Assembly: GCA_021108395.1 (NCBI GenBank)
Contig: JAIOQZ010000032.1
Location: 1-64,000, forward strand
Reading direction: 5' to 3'
DNA from: Candidatus Cloacimonadota bacterium
Lineage (GTDB): Bacteria > Cloacimonadota > Cloacimonadia > Cloacimonadales > JAIOQZ01
Length of the DNA: 64,000 nt
A program made the translations under genes and the position numbers. Positions within the stretch are counted from its first letter, which is position 1; each line of letters starts with the position of its first letter. Below the pieces are notes generated by a model. It was given only the letters and a program-made list of their open reading frames with translations. It was not told the origin of the DNA and made no database searches. Shown piece by piece: positions 30,792-38,509 of this stretch.

Positions 30792-31994
30792 TCATTCCTC
30801 TTCAGTTGTTTCTGAACGTGAAGAGCATTCCTGCAATACACCTCTTCGTAAGCGCGCGTAGCGCATCCAACCCATCACTGCCATTGCAGATGCAAGAAGT
30901 GTTCCTAATACGAGCCAGCGAATACTCACGAGCAGTTGTCTGGCGGATTTTTGCGTCGTTTTCAGTTCCTTCGCTGTTTCGCGGGCGGCCTGCACTTCGT
31001 GGTCAAACTCGTCGGCGGAGCGATGCAGGTCGGCCACGAGTTGCTCGAGGCTTTCGATACGCAATTCGCGCTGGTGAAGAATGCTGTCGCGGGTGGCAAG
31101 CTGAAGAATGAAGCTCTGCTGCAAGGCGGTGCGTTCGAGCTCGGCGGCGAGCCGGTGATGTTTGAGCGCGTTTTCCGGCTGGCCGGCCTGCTCCTCCAGT
31201 TGCGCCAGCAAAGTATAGGCCTCGTGCATACTGGTGAGGTCGCCATGATTGTTGGCATAGGAAACAGCTTGCAAAGCGGTGGCGAGTGCGGTGGTTTGCA
31301 TTCCGCCGAGCCATTGCAGCCTGGCCAGTTCGAGGTCGAGGTCGGTGGCGCGAGGTTTGTTGCCGGCGGCGTGGGCGGCGGAGCGCACGTCTGGCAACAG
31401 CGCCAGCGCCTCCGTAAACATCCGCTGCGCCAGCAGCAGCTCGATGAGTGGAGCGCCGGCGAGCATCATGCCTCGGCTGTCATTGAGACGGCGGCTGTCC
31501 TCGAGCGCCTGGCCGAGATGCGTGGTGGCGCGGGCTGTGTCGGCCAGGGCAAGGTGTAGCTCGCCCAGTACCCGCCGAGTTGCAGATGCGCCACCGAGAT
31601 CGTCGAGGGTGACATAGCGCTGTAGGGCATCGTCCAGATGCTGCACGGCGCGCAGAGTGTCGCCGGTGAGCAGCATGGCGCGCCCCAGCGCCAGAAGTGT
31701 GGCTGGAAGCTGGTAACTGGCGCCGTGCTCTGTGGCCGCTTTCCAGGCGGCGCGTGCTTCGTAGAGCGAGGTACCGGCATCGTGCGGGTAGGCGTTCTCG
31801 AAGGCGGCGAGATGCCTGTCGATGGCGAGGAGGACGCTTTGCCGCTGCTGGGACGAAAGTGTGTCAACGGCGGTGTCTGCTGCGCTTGTATCCACAGAGT
31901 CGGACGGTGCAGCGGCAGGCGTACTGTGCGGCGGTGTTTGCGCGGCCAGTGACAACGCGGCAATGGTGAAAAAAAGCAGGCAGTAAACGCGCAT
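30792..31994 (-). CDS. Signal-peptide TPR protein with C-terminal coiled coil and TM segment
   Basis: TPR-like helical repeats (AVQHLDDALQRY, ATTHLGQALEDSRRL), coiled coil, then LLVSIRWLVLGTLLASAMAVMGW. Confidence 0.7.
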   Translation of the reverse strand: MRVYCLLFFTIAALSLAAQTPPHSTPAAAPSDSVDTSAADTAVDTLSSQQRQSVLLAIDRHLAAFENAYPHDAGTSLYEARAAWKAATEHGASYQLPATLLALGRAMLLTGDTLRAVQHLDDALQRYVTLDDLGGASATRRVLGELHLALADTARATTHLGQALEDSRRLNDSRGMMLAGAPLIELLLAQRMFTEALALLPDVRSAAHAAGNKPRATDLDLELARLQWLGGMQTTALATALQAVSYANNHGDLTSMHEAYTLLAQLEEQAGQPENALKHHRLAAELERTALQQSFILQLATRDSILHQRELRIESLEQLVADLHRSADEFDHEVQAARETAKELKTTQKSARQLLVSIRWLVLGTLLASAMAVMGWMRYARLRRGVLQECSSRSETTEEE

Positions 31995-31995
31995 A

Positions 31996-32256
31996 TCAGC
32001 CCTTGGTGGTGATTTTATCTCCAGAGGGGGAGATGTCTTCTGAGGGGAAGCGCCCGAACCTGCTTTTCTCGCGCAAGCGAGCACACTGTTGTTGCTTGGC
32101 GCCCTTGCAATAGACCCTCTCCATACTCATGCAATATATCTCCATCAATTCACGATACTTGACCATAAATGCGCAAGTGTTCAGGTACGGGCATTCGCCT
32201 TTTTCTTTTTGTTGCAGCTTTGCTGTACCAATGCTGCGACGAGTTGGTTTTGCCAT
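31996..32256 (-). CDS. Small cysteine-motif protein
   Basis: CPYLNTCAFMVKYRELMEIYCMSMERVYCKGAKQQQCARL; ends at the start of the TPR gene. Confidence 0.6.
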   Translation of the reverse strand: MAKPTRRSIGTAKLQQKEKGECPYLNTCAFMVKYRELMEIYCMSMERVYCKGAKQQQCARLREKSRFGRFPSEDISPSGDKITTKG

Positions 32257-32373
32257 CTTCGGCCTCCTTTGACATACCGAAGGATGTAAGCAGGACACAG
32301 CATGGTGTCAATGATTTTAATAAATCGACTTGCCAAAATTTTGCGTAGGGCATTCCTTCGCTATGGAGGCGAT

Positions 32374-33576
32374 ATGCGCTCAGGCATCACTTGCACCTGT
32401 GTCGATTGTGGCCATACGTTTGCGCCGGACGACCCACAGTATCTCTGTCCGCGTTGCGGCGACCGAGCGGCGCCACTGCGGGGATTGCTCTATCTGAACT
32501 ACCCCGCGCTTGCCGCCGGAACCACACTCGACGGCCTCTCCTGTGCCGATTGGCTGCCACTGTTGCCGCTGTGTTCCGCCGGCTCACTGCCGCCATTGCG
32601 CGTGGGGCGCACACCGCTCTACCAGCGCACGGTGGACGGACGCGAGGTGTGGCTGAAGGATGATTCGCAGAACCCGACATGGTCATACAAAGACCGCGCG
32701 TCGGCGGTGGTGTCTGCCTATGCGCATGAGCACGGTCTCAAAACGATTGTCGTGGCCAGCACGGGCAACGCCGGTTCCTCGCTGGCGGGCATCTGTGCGG
32801 CGCAGGGGCAGCGGGCAGTGGTCATCGTGCCGGCGGCCGCCCCAGAGGCCAAGCTGATGCAGGCGCTCTGTTACGGGGCTACAGTAGTGCGCGTGGACGG
32901 CAACTACGACGATGCCTTCGAGCTGAGTCTGCGAGCTTCCGAAGCTTATGGCTGGTACAATCGCAACACTGCCTTCAACCCGCTCACCATCGAGGGCAAG
33001 AAGACCGCCGCCTTCGAGATTGCCTGCCAGATGGGCGCTCCCGACCGCGTGTTTGTGCCGGTTGGCGATGGTGTCATTGCCGCTGGTGTGTGGAAAGGCT
33101 TCATCGAGCTGCACAAAGCCGGGCTAATCGACAAAATTCCGTGCATGGCGCTGGTGCAGGCAACGGGCAGCGCCAACCTCGTACGCAACCTTGCTTCGCA
33201 GAACGGTGAGTTCCCACCGGCGCACACGCTGGCCGACTCGATCTGCGTAACCGTGCCGCGCAACCTCGGCATGATGCGCTATCTCGCCGCGCGCTATCCC
33301 TTTGAGACAATCACGGTGAGCGACGGCGCCATCATGGACGCGGCGCTGCACCTGGCGCAAACGCAGGGCTTGTTCGTCGAGCCGGCGGCCGGCGCCGCCT
33401 GGGCCGGTTGGCTCGCCGGCGGCGGGTCGTCAAGCGGGCGCGATGTGGTGTTGCTCACCGGCAGCGGACTCAAAGACATCGCCCCGCTACGTCGGCGTAT
33501 GACGATGCCTGCGCCCATCCGACCCGACCTGGACGCGCTTTCCTGCGCTCTGGGCAACCCCGATGGGGATATATGA
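32374..33576 (+). CDS. Threonine synthase-like PLP-dependent enzyme with N-terminal zinc ribbon
   Basis: CVDCGHTFAPDDPQYLCPRCG; NPTWSYKDRASA; VASTGNAGSSLAG; VPVGDGVIAAGVWKGF; GGAGG SD. Confidence 0.8.
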   Translation: MRSGITCTCVDCGHTFAPDDPQYLCPRCGDRAAPLRGLLYLNYPALAAGTTLDGLSCADWLPLLPLCSAGSLPPLRVGRTPLYQRTVDGREVWLKDDSQNPTWSYKDRASAVVSAYAHEHGLKTIVVASTGNAGSSLAGICAAQGQRAVVIVPAAAPEAKLMQALCYGATVVRVDGNYDDAFELSLRASEAYGWYNRNTAFNPLTIEGKKTAAFEIACQMGAPDRVFVPVGDGVIAAGVWKGFIELHKAGLIDKIPCMALVQATGSANLVRNLASQNGEFPPAHTLADSICVTVPRNLGMMRYLAARYPFETITVSDGAIMDAALHLAQTQGLFVEPAAGAAWAGWLAGGGSSSGRDVVLLTGSGLKDIAPLRRRMTMPAPIRPDLDALSCALGNPDGDI

Positions 33577-33615
33577 AACGCTTTGCGCCCGCGATAATCA
33601 ATCAAGCGCCGAAGG

Positions 33616-35778
33616 ATGAACCCGATGCCTGAACTACACCGCGTAGATGCCCGCGACAAGCTTCTGGGACGCACCCGCTACATCGACGACGTTAATCCGC
33701 CGGGTGTGCTGCACGCTGCATTCGTGGTCAGTCCGGCGCACCGAGGCCGCATTCGCCGCGTCGTTCTGCCGCCCGGTTTTGACCAGGCAGCCTTCACCAT
33801 CGTTGGCTCGGGCGACATTCCCGGCGTCAACCTCGTGCCGGAGCCGGTGAGCGATGAGCCGTTCCTGGCCGTGGACGAGGCGCTTTGGCGCGGTCAGCCC
33901 ATCCTGGCGGTGGCGCACCCCGACCGCGACACTGCCCGCGCCTTCGCCCGTGCCGTGCAGGTGGTGGTGGACGAGGAAGAAGCCGTCACCGACCCGGCAA
34001 TCGCACTGGACGACGAGAGCCGCGTGTTTGGACGCGAGCTGCTCATCGATCACGGGACGCACGAGCCGCCAGAGGAGCGCTGGCTGCACCTGAGCCGCAC
34101 CTACACCACGCCACACCAGGAGCAGGCCTACCTCGAGCCGCAGGGAATGCTGGCCGAGTGGGACGTAGATGCCCGGCACATGCGCGTCACCGGCTCGATG
34201 CAGTGCCCGTTTTTCGTCAAAGAGGCGGTGGAAGTCATCCTGGGCGACGAGGTGGCCGAGGTGAGCGTTTGCCAGGCCGAGGGCGTGGGCGGAGCGTTTG
34301 GCGGCAAAGAGGACTTTCCCAATGTGATGGCCGGCACGGTCGCCCTGCTGGCCTGGCGTAGCGGGCAGCCGGTGAAGCTGGTGCTTGAACGCGATGACGA
34401 CCTGCTGATAACCCCCAAGCGTCACCCCAGCCGCATCACCATCGAAAGCTGGACAGACCGCACCAGTGGCCGCTTGCGGCGGCTGGACATCGACTATCGG
34501 CTGGACGCAGGCGCCTGCCAGACGCTGTCGCCGGTGGTGCTGGCGCGTGGCGTGCTGCATGTGGCGGGGGGGTACTCGTGCCCGGCAGTGCGCGTTCGCG
34601 GGCGGCTGTTTCACAGCGACACCCCGCCAAACGGCGCCTTTCGCGGTTTTGGCGCGCCTCAGGGGCTGTTCGCGCTCGAAGCGCACATCGACGATATCGC
34701 CGCCGAGCTTTCTCTGGATCCGGCAACCTTCCGTCAGCGGAACGTCATGCATGCCGCCGACAGCTTTCCCACCACGCAGCCGGTCGCCGAGGACAACCTC
34801 GCCGACTGCCTGAACGAATTGTTGAGCCAATGCAGCTACGACAGCCTTCGCGCCGACATCGACACCTGGAACATGGCTCACCGCCACAAGCTGGGCATTG
34901 GCCTCAGCCTGGGGTTTCACGGGGGTGGTTACACGGGTGGCGGCGAGACCCGCCTGGCCTCCCGCGTTTGCATCACGCTACACCCAGACGGCGCCGCCGA
35001 GGTGCTGGCGGCCAACGTCGAGATGGGACAGGGGGCGTCCACCACACTGGCTGTCTGTGCCGCACAGGGCCTCGGCCTGCCGCTTTCCCGCGTTCGCACA
35101 GCGGTGCCAGATACCGCCCGCGTTCCCAACAGCGGCCCCACCGTCGCTTCACGCACCATCTACATCGTGGGCAACATGCTACGGCGGTTGGGGGCGAACA
35201 TCCGCGAGGAGCTGGGTGACATCGACGAGTGGTGCGAGAAAGCCGGTGACGAACTGCCGCGCACCTTCGAGGCAACCTATCAGCCAGACCCCGCCGCGAC
35301 CTTTGACGAAGACACATATCGCGGCGCCGCCTACCGCCACTATTCATGGGCCGCCTGCGCCGCGATGGTGCAGGTGGACGCCGACACCAGCGAGGTGCGC
35401 ATCGAGAAGATGTGGTCGGTGGTCGATGCCGGTGCGCTGGTGCATCCGGGCATCGCCATGGGGCAGGTGTATGGCGGCATGACACAAGCCTGCGGGTGGT
35501 CGCTGGGCGAGTGGTGGCACAAGCCAGGGCATGGCCGCCTGGGGAGCCTCACCGACTACGCATTGCCCACAGCAGTGGACGCCCCGCCGTTCGATGTGCG
35601 TTTTCTGCACACTGACAGCGACATCAGCAAGGGGCTGGGCGAACTGCCAATGGACTACCCCGCGCCTGCCGTGCGCAACGCCGTACTGCACGCCACCGGC
35701 ATAGCCATAGACGACCTGCCGCTGTTACCGGAGCGACTGGCCGCACGGCTGAGAAAGGACAACACATCAGTTTGCTGA
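33616..35778 (+). CDS. Xanthine dehydrogenase-family molybdopterin-binding subunit
   Basis: GVGGAFGGKED, RHPSRI, AFRGFGAPQG, C-terminal KGLGELPMDYPAPAVRNAVLHATG with the conserved Glu. Confidence 0.93.
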   Translation: MNPMPELHRVDARDKLLGRTRYIDDVNPPGVLHAAFVVSPAHRGRIRRVVLPPGFDQAAFTIVGSGDIPGVNLVPEPVSDEPFLAVDEALWRGQPILAVAHPDRDTARAFARAVQVVVDEEEAVTDPAIALDDESRVFGRELLIDHGTHEPPEERWLHLSRTYTTPHQEQAYLEPQGMLAEWDVDARHMRVTGSMQCPFFVKEAVEVILGDEVAEVSVCQAEGVGGAFGGKEDFPNVMAGTVALLAWRSGQPVKLVLERDDDLLITPKRHPSRITIESWTDRTSGRLRRLDIDYRLDAGACQTLSPVVLARGVLHVAGGYSCPAVRVRGRLFHSDTPPNGAFRGFGAPQGLFALEAHIDDIAAELSLDPATFRQRNVMHAADSFPTTQPVAEDNLADCLNELLSQCSYDSLRADIDTWNMAHRHKLGIGLSLGFHGGGYTGGGETRLASRVCITLHPDGAAEVLAANVEMGQGASTTLAVCAAQGLGLPLSRVRTAVPDTARVPNSGPTVASRTIYIVGNMLRRLGANIREELGDIDEWCEKAGDELPRTFEATYQPDPAATFDEDTYRGAAYRHYSWAACAAMVQVDADTSEVRIEKMWSVVDAGALVHPGIAMGQVYGGMTQACGWSLGEWWHKPGHGRLGSLTDYALPTAVDAPPFDVRFLHTDSDISKGLGELPMDYPAPAVRNAVLHATGIAIDDLPLLPERLAARLRKDNTSVC

Positions 35779-35905
35779 CGAAGTCAGCAAACTGCGTTTT
35801 GTGTTTGCTTTATGAAAAGCAAATCAGAGATAGCTTGAGTTAAACTGAGGGTGAATGCGTATTGTAATACGCTGAATCCCTGAAGTTTAGCTCAAGATGC
35901 TCTGA
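35768..35905. repeat. Three consecutive hairpins including an 82-nt imperfect palindrome
   Basis: CAGTTTGCTGAC-GAA-GTCAGCAAACTG (35768-35794); TTTGCTTT-ATGA-AAAGCAAA (35804-35823); TCAGAG..CTTGAG.TAAACT..AGGG..GCGTATT / AATACGC..CCCT..AGTTTA.CTCAAG..CTCTGA (35824-35905). Confidence 0.9.
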
Positions 35906-35946
35906 CCTGTATCCTGAAGATAACAAAATGGCAAAGAGAGATTGCA

Positions 35947-36459
35947 ATGAGTAATTACATACTGAAACAGTTTAGTCAACAGCCTGCCATGATAGACATC
36001 AGCTTCACGCTCAACGGCGAGACAACGACCATCACCACCGACCCGCTGCGCCGCCTGCTCGACATCCTGCGCGACGACCTGGGCTTAACCGGCACAAAGG
36101 AAGGCTGCGGCGAGGGTGAATGCGGCGCCTGCACCGTGCTGCTGGACGGCAAGCCCGTCACCTCGTGCATCGTGAACGCAGTGGCGGTGCATGGCCACGA
36201 TGTCACCACCATCGAAGGCGTCAGCGCCTCGCCCGACGGCCGCCTGTTGATTGACTGCCTGTACGAGGCCGAAGCGGTGCAGTGCGGGTTCTGCTTTCCG
36301 GGCATCGTCATGAGCGCACTGGCCTACATGCGCGCCGGGGGCATCGCCGACAACGAGCGCATCCGTGCCGCGCTGGCCGGAAATCTGTGCCGCTGCACTG
36401 GCTACGAGTTCATCGTGAAGGGGGTGGCAGAGGCCTGCCGCCGCTGGAGAGACCTATGA
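35947..36459 (+). CDS. Xanthine dehydrogenase-family [2Fe-2S] subunit
   Basis: GCGEGECGACTVLLDGKPVTSC; CGFCFPGIVMSA; GNLCRCTGY. Start may be 35989. Confidence 0.95.
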   Translation: MSNYILKQFSQQPAMIDISFTLNGETTTITTDPLRRLLDILRDDLGLTGTKEGCGEGECGACTVLLDGKPVTSCIVNAVAVHGHDVTTIEGVSASPDGRLLIDCLYEAEAVQCGFCFPGIVMSALAYMRAGGIADNERIRAALAGNLCRCTGYEFIVKGVAEACRRWRDL

Positions 36460-37307
36460 ACACGCTCATCCCAGACTCACTCGGCCAGTTGCTCGAACTA
36501 CTGGCGGAGAATATCCCTGGTACCGAACTACTGGCTGGTGGCACCGACTTCAACGTCCAATGCCGCAAGGGCGTATTGAACCCGAATCGCGTGCTCTGCA
36601 TCGGGCATCTCGATGAACTGAAAGGCATTCGGCTGGACGGCGAACACCTGCGCCTGGGTGCGCTCACGACCTTTGCCGAAGTGGTTGCGAACGAGCTATT
36701 GCAAGGCCACGTACCGGATTTCTGTCGTGCTCTGGCTCACTTCGCCTCGCCGCCGGTGCGCAACCTGGCTACGTTAGGCGGCAATATCGCCAACGCCTCG
36801 CCCACCGCCGACAGCGTCCCGCCGTTGCTGGTGCGCCTGGCCAGTCTGGAGCTGCGCAGCGTTCGCGGTGTGCGCCAGTTGCCGCTGAACGAGTTCTTCA
36901 CTGGCTACAAGCGCACCGCAATGGCCCAAGATGAACTCATCACCGCCGTGCTGCTGCCCGTGAACGCCGAGGACGGCCTGCATTCATACTGGCGCAAGGT
37001 GGGCACACGGCGGGCGCTCACCATCGCCAAGCTCTCGCTGGCCGGCATGGGCCGCATCGAGAACGGCCAACTGTCCGAGTGCCGCCTGGCCGCCGGCGCC
37101 CTGAACGAGTACCCCCGCCGACTGACCGCCGTGGAGCAACACGCGCTTACCACGCCGCTGGCCGCCATCACCCGCGAAAGCCTGAACGAGGCTCTGCGCC
37201 GCGACATCACGCCCATCGACGACCTGCGCTCGGACGCCGACTATCGCTTCGAGACCTGCCTTAACCTGCTGCAAACCTGCCTGCGCGACTGGAGTGACCA
37301 TGCCTGA
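36456..37307 (+). CDS. Xanthine dehydrogenase-family FAD-binding subunit
   Basis: LLAGGTDFNVQCRKG; ASPPVRNLATLGGNIANASPTADSVPPLLV; ATGA overlap with previous gene. Confidence 0.93.
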   Translation: MNTLIPDSLGQLLELLAENIPGTELLAGGTDFNVQCRKGVLNPNRVLCIGHLDELKGIRLDGEHLRLGALTTFAEVVANELLQGHVPDFCRALAHFASPPVRNLATLGGNIANASPTADSVPPLLVRLASLELRSVRGVRQLPLNEFFTGYKRTAMAQDELITAVLLPVNAEDGLHSYWRKVGTRRALTIAKLSLAGMGRIENGQLSECRLAAGALNEYPRRLTAVEQHALTTPLAAITRESLNEALRRDITPIDDLRSDADYRFETCLNLLQTCLRDWSDHA

Positions 37308-38397
37308 CCTCTCCGTCAAATTATTCGGCCATACGTTGTCCAATCCCATCATGCCCGCTGCCGGGCCCAACTGCCGCGACGCCGCCATGCTGAAACGCGC
37401 TGCTGCGGGCGGCGCCGGCGCTCTGGTGATGAAAACCGTGTCGGTAAACCCGGCGCAGGTGCCCTTTCCCAACATCATCGCTGCGGGCAGGCACAGTCTC
37501 TTGAACGCGGAGCTGTGGAGCGAGATTCCCGTCGAGCGTTACCTCGAACACGAATACGCAGCCGCCAAAGAGACCGGCCTGATGCTCATCGCCAGTCTGG
37601 GCTACACCGCCACCGAGCTGGCCGCGCTGGGACCGCGCATCGAGGCCACCGGCTGCGTGGACGCGCTTGAATGCAGCGTTCACTACCTCGGCCAGAATCT
37701 TGCGCCGGTGGTGGAGGCCATGAGCGCATTGCGAGCAGTGGTGAGCTTGCCAATCATGGTCAAGGTGAGCCCGGCCATCGCCGACATCGCCGCGCTGGTG
37801 GAGGCGCTGGACGAGCACGTGGACGGCTACGCCGCCATCAACAGCCTCGGTCCCTGCCTCGACTTCGACCCCGTCACCGTGCACCCGAAGTTAGGCAGCG
37901 AGCACGGCTATGGCTGGCTTTCGGGCGATGCCGTGCTGCCGCTGGCGTTGCGCGTGGTGCATCAGCTTGCGCTGCATACCCGCAAGCCCATTCTGGGAGT
38001 GGGAGGCGTGAGCGCCGGGGTGGACGCCGTGAAGATGCTCATGGCCGGAGCCACCGCCGTGCAGGTTTGCTCTGCCGCCATCCGCGAGGGGCAGGGCGTC
38101 TATGGGCGCATCGCCGGCGAGATGGACACCTGGTTGGCCGACAACAGCTATGCCGCCGTGCGCGACATCATCGGCCTCTATGCCAGGGGCAATCAGCCCC
38201 TCACCCGCGAGCTGCGCCGTCCCGAGCTGGATCGCAAGCTCTGCTCGCGCTGCGGAATTTGCGTGAAGGCCTGCATCCACAACGCCGTCGAGACCGACGC
38301 CGACAACTGGCCGGTGCACACCACGCGGTGCCTGGGTTGCGGCTACTGCGTTTCGGTATGCCCGAAGGGAGCGCTGAGACAGGAGCGCTGCCCCTGA
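37300..38397 (+). CDS. Dihydroorotate/dihydropyrimidine dehydrogenase-like protein (PreA-like) with C-terminal 2x[4Fe-4S] ferredoxin domain
   Basis: FMN-barrel features NPIMPAAGPNCRD, PIMVKVSPAIADI, PILGVGGVSAGVDAVKMLMAGATAVQV; CSRCGICVKAC and CLGCGYCVSVCP. Confidence 0.88.
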   Translation: MPDLSVKLFGHTLSNPIMPAAGPNCRDAAMLKRAAAGGAGALVMKTVSVNPAQVPFPNIIAAGRHSLLNAELWSEIPVERYLEHEYAAAKETGLMLIASLGYTATELAALGPRIEATGCVDALECSVHYLGQNLAPVVEAMSALRAVVSLPIMVKVSPAIADIAALVEALDEHVDGYAAINSLGPCLDFDPVTVHPKLGSEHGYGWLSGDAVLPLALRVVHQLALHTRKPILGVGGVSAGVDAVKMLMAGATAVQVCSAAIREGQGVYGRIAGEMDTWLADNSYAAVRDIIGLYARGNQPLTRELRRPELDRKLCSRCGICVKACIHNAVETDADNWPVHTTRCLGCGYCVSVCPKGALRQERCP

Positions 38398-38493
38398 CAC
38401 CCTTAGAAGCCGATTTTCGCAAGCGAGACCAAAAACTTTGCAAGAAGGTGAGCATTCAAACATAAAGAAGCCCCGGCGCTACCGGGGCTTCTT
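38385..38493. repeat. Dispersed intergenic repeat copy D with bidirectional terminator-like hairpin
   Basis: 38385-38402 is the reverse complement of 23577-23594; 38445-38480 matches copy E; AAGAAGCCCCGG-CGCTA-CCGGGGCTTCTT (38465-38493). Confidence 0.8.
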
Positions 38494-38509
38494 CTTGCAT
38501 AGCAGTTGT

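Noticed and set aside
32374-33576. Direct annotation as diaminopropionate ammonia-lyase (DpaL)
   Set aside because: The N-terminal zinc ribbon and motifs fit threonine synthase-like proteins better; operon context alone is not enough.
35824-35905. Molybdenum cofactor riboswitch
   Set aside because: Lies between operon genes, is a nearly continuous palindrome, and no known Moco-motif core could be recognised.
36282-36455. N-terminal extension of the FAD-subunit ORF
   Set aside because: Overlaps the [2Fe-2S] subunit out of frame; ATG 36456 with ATGA overlap is the natural start.
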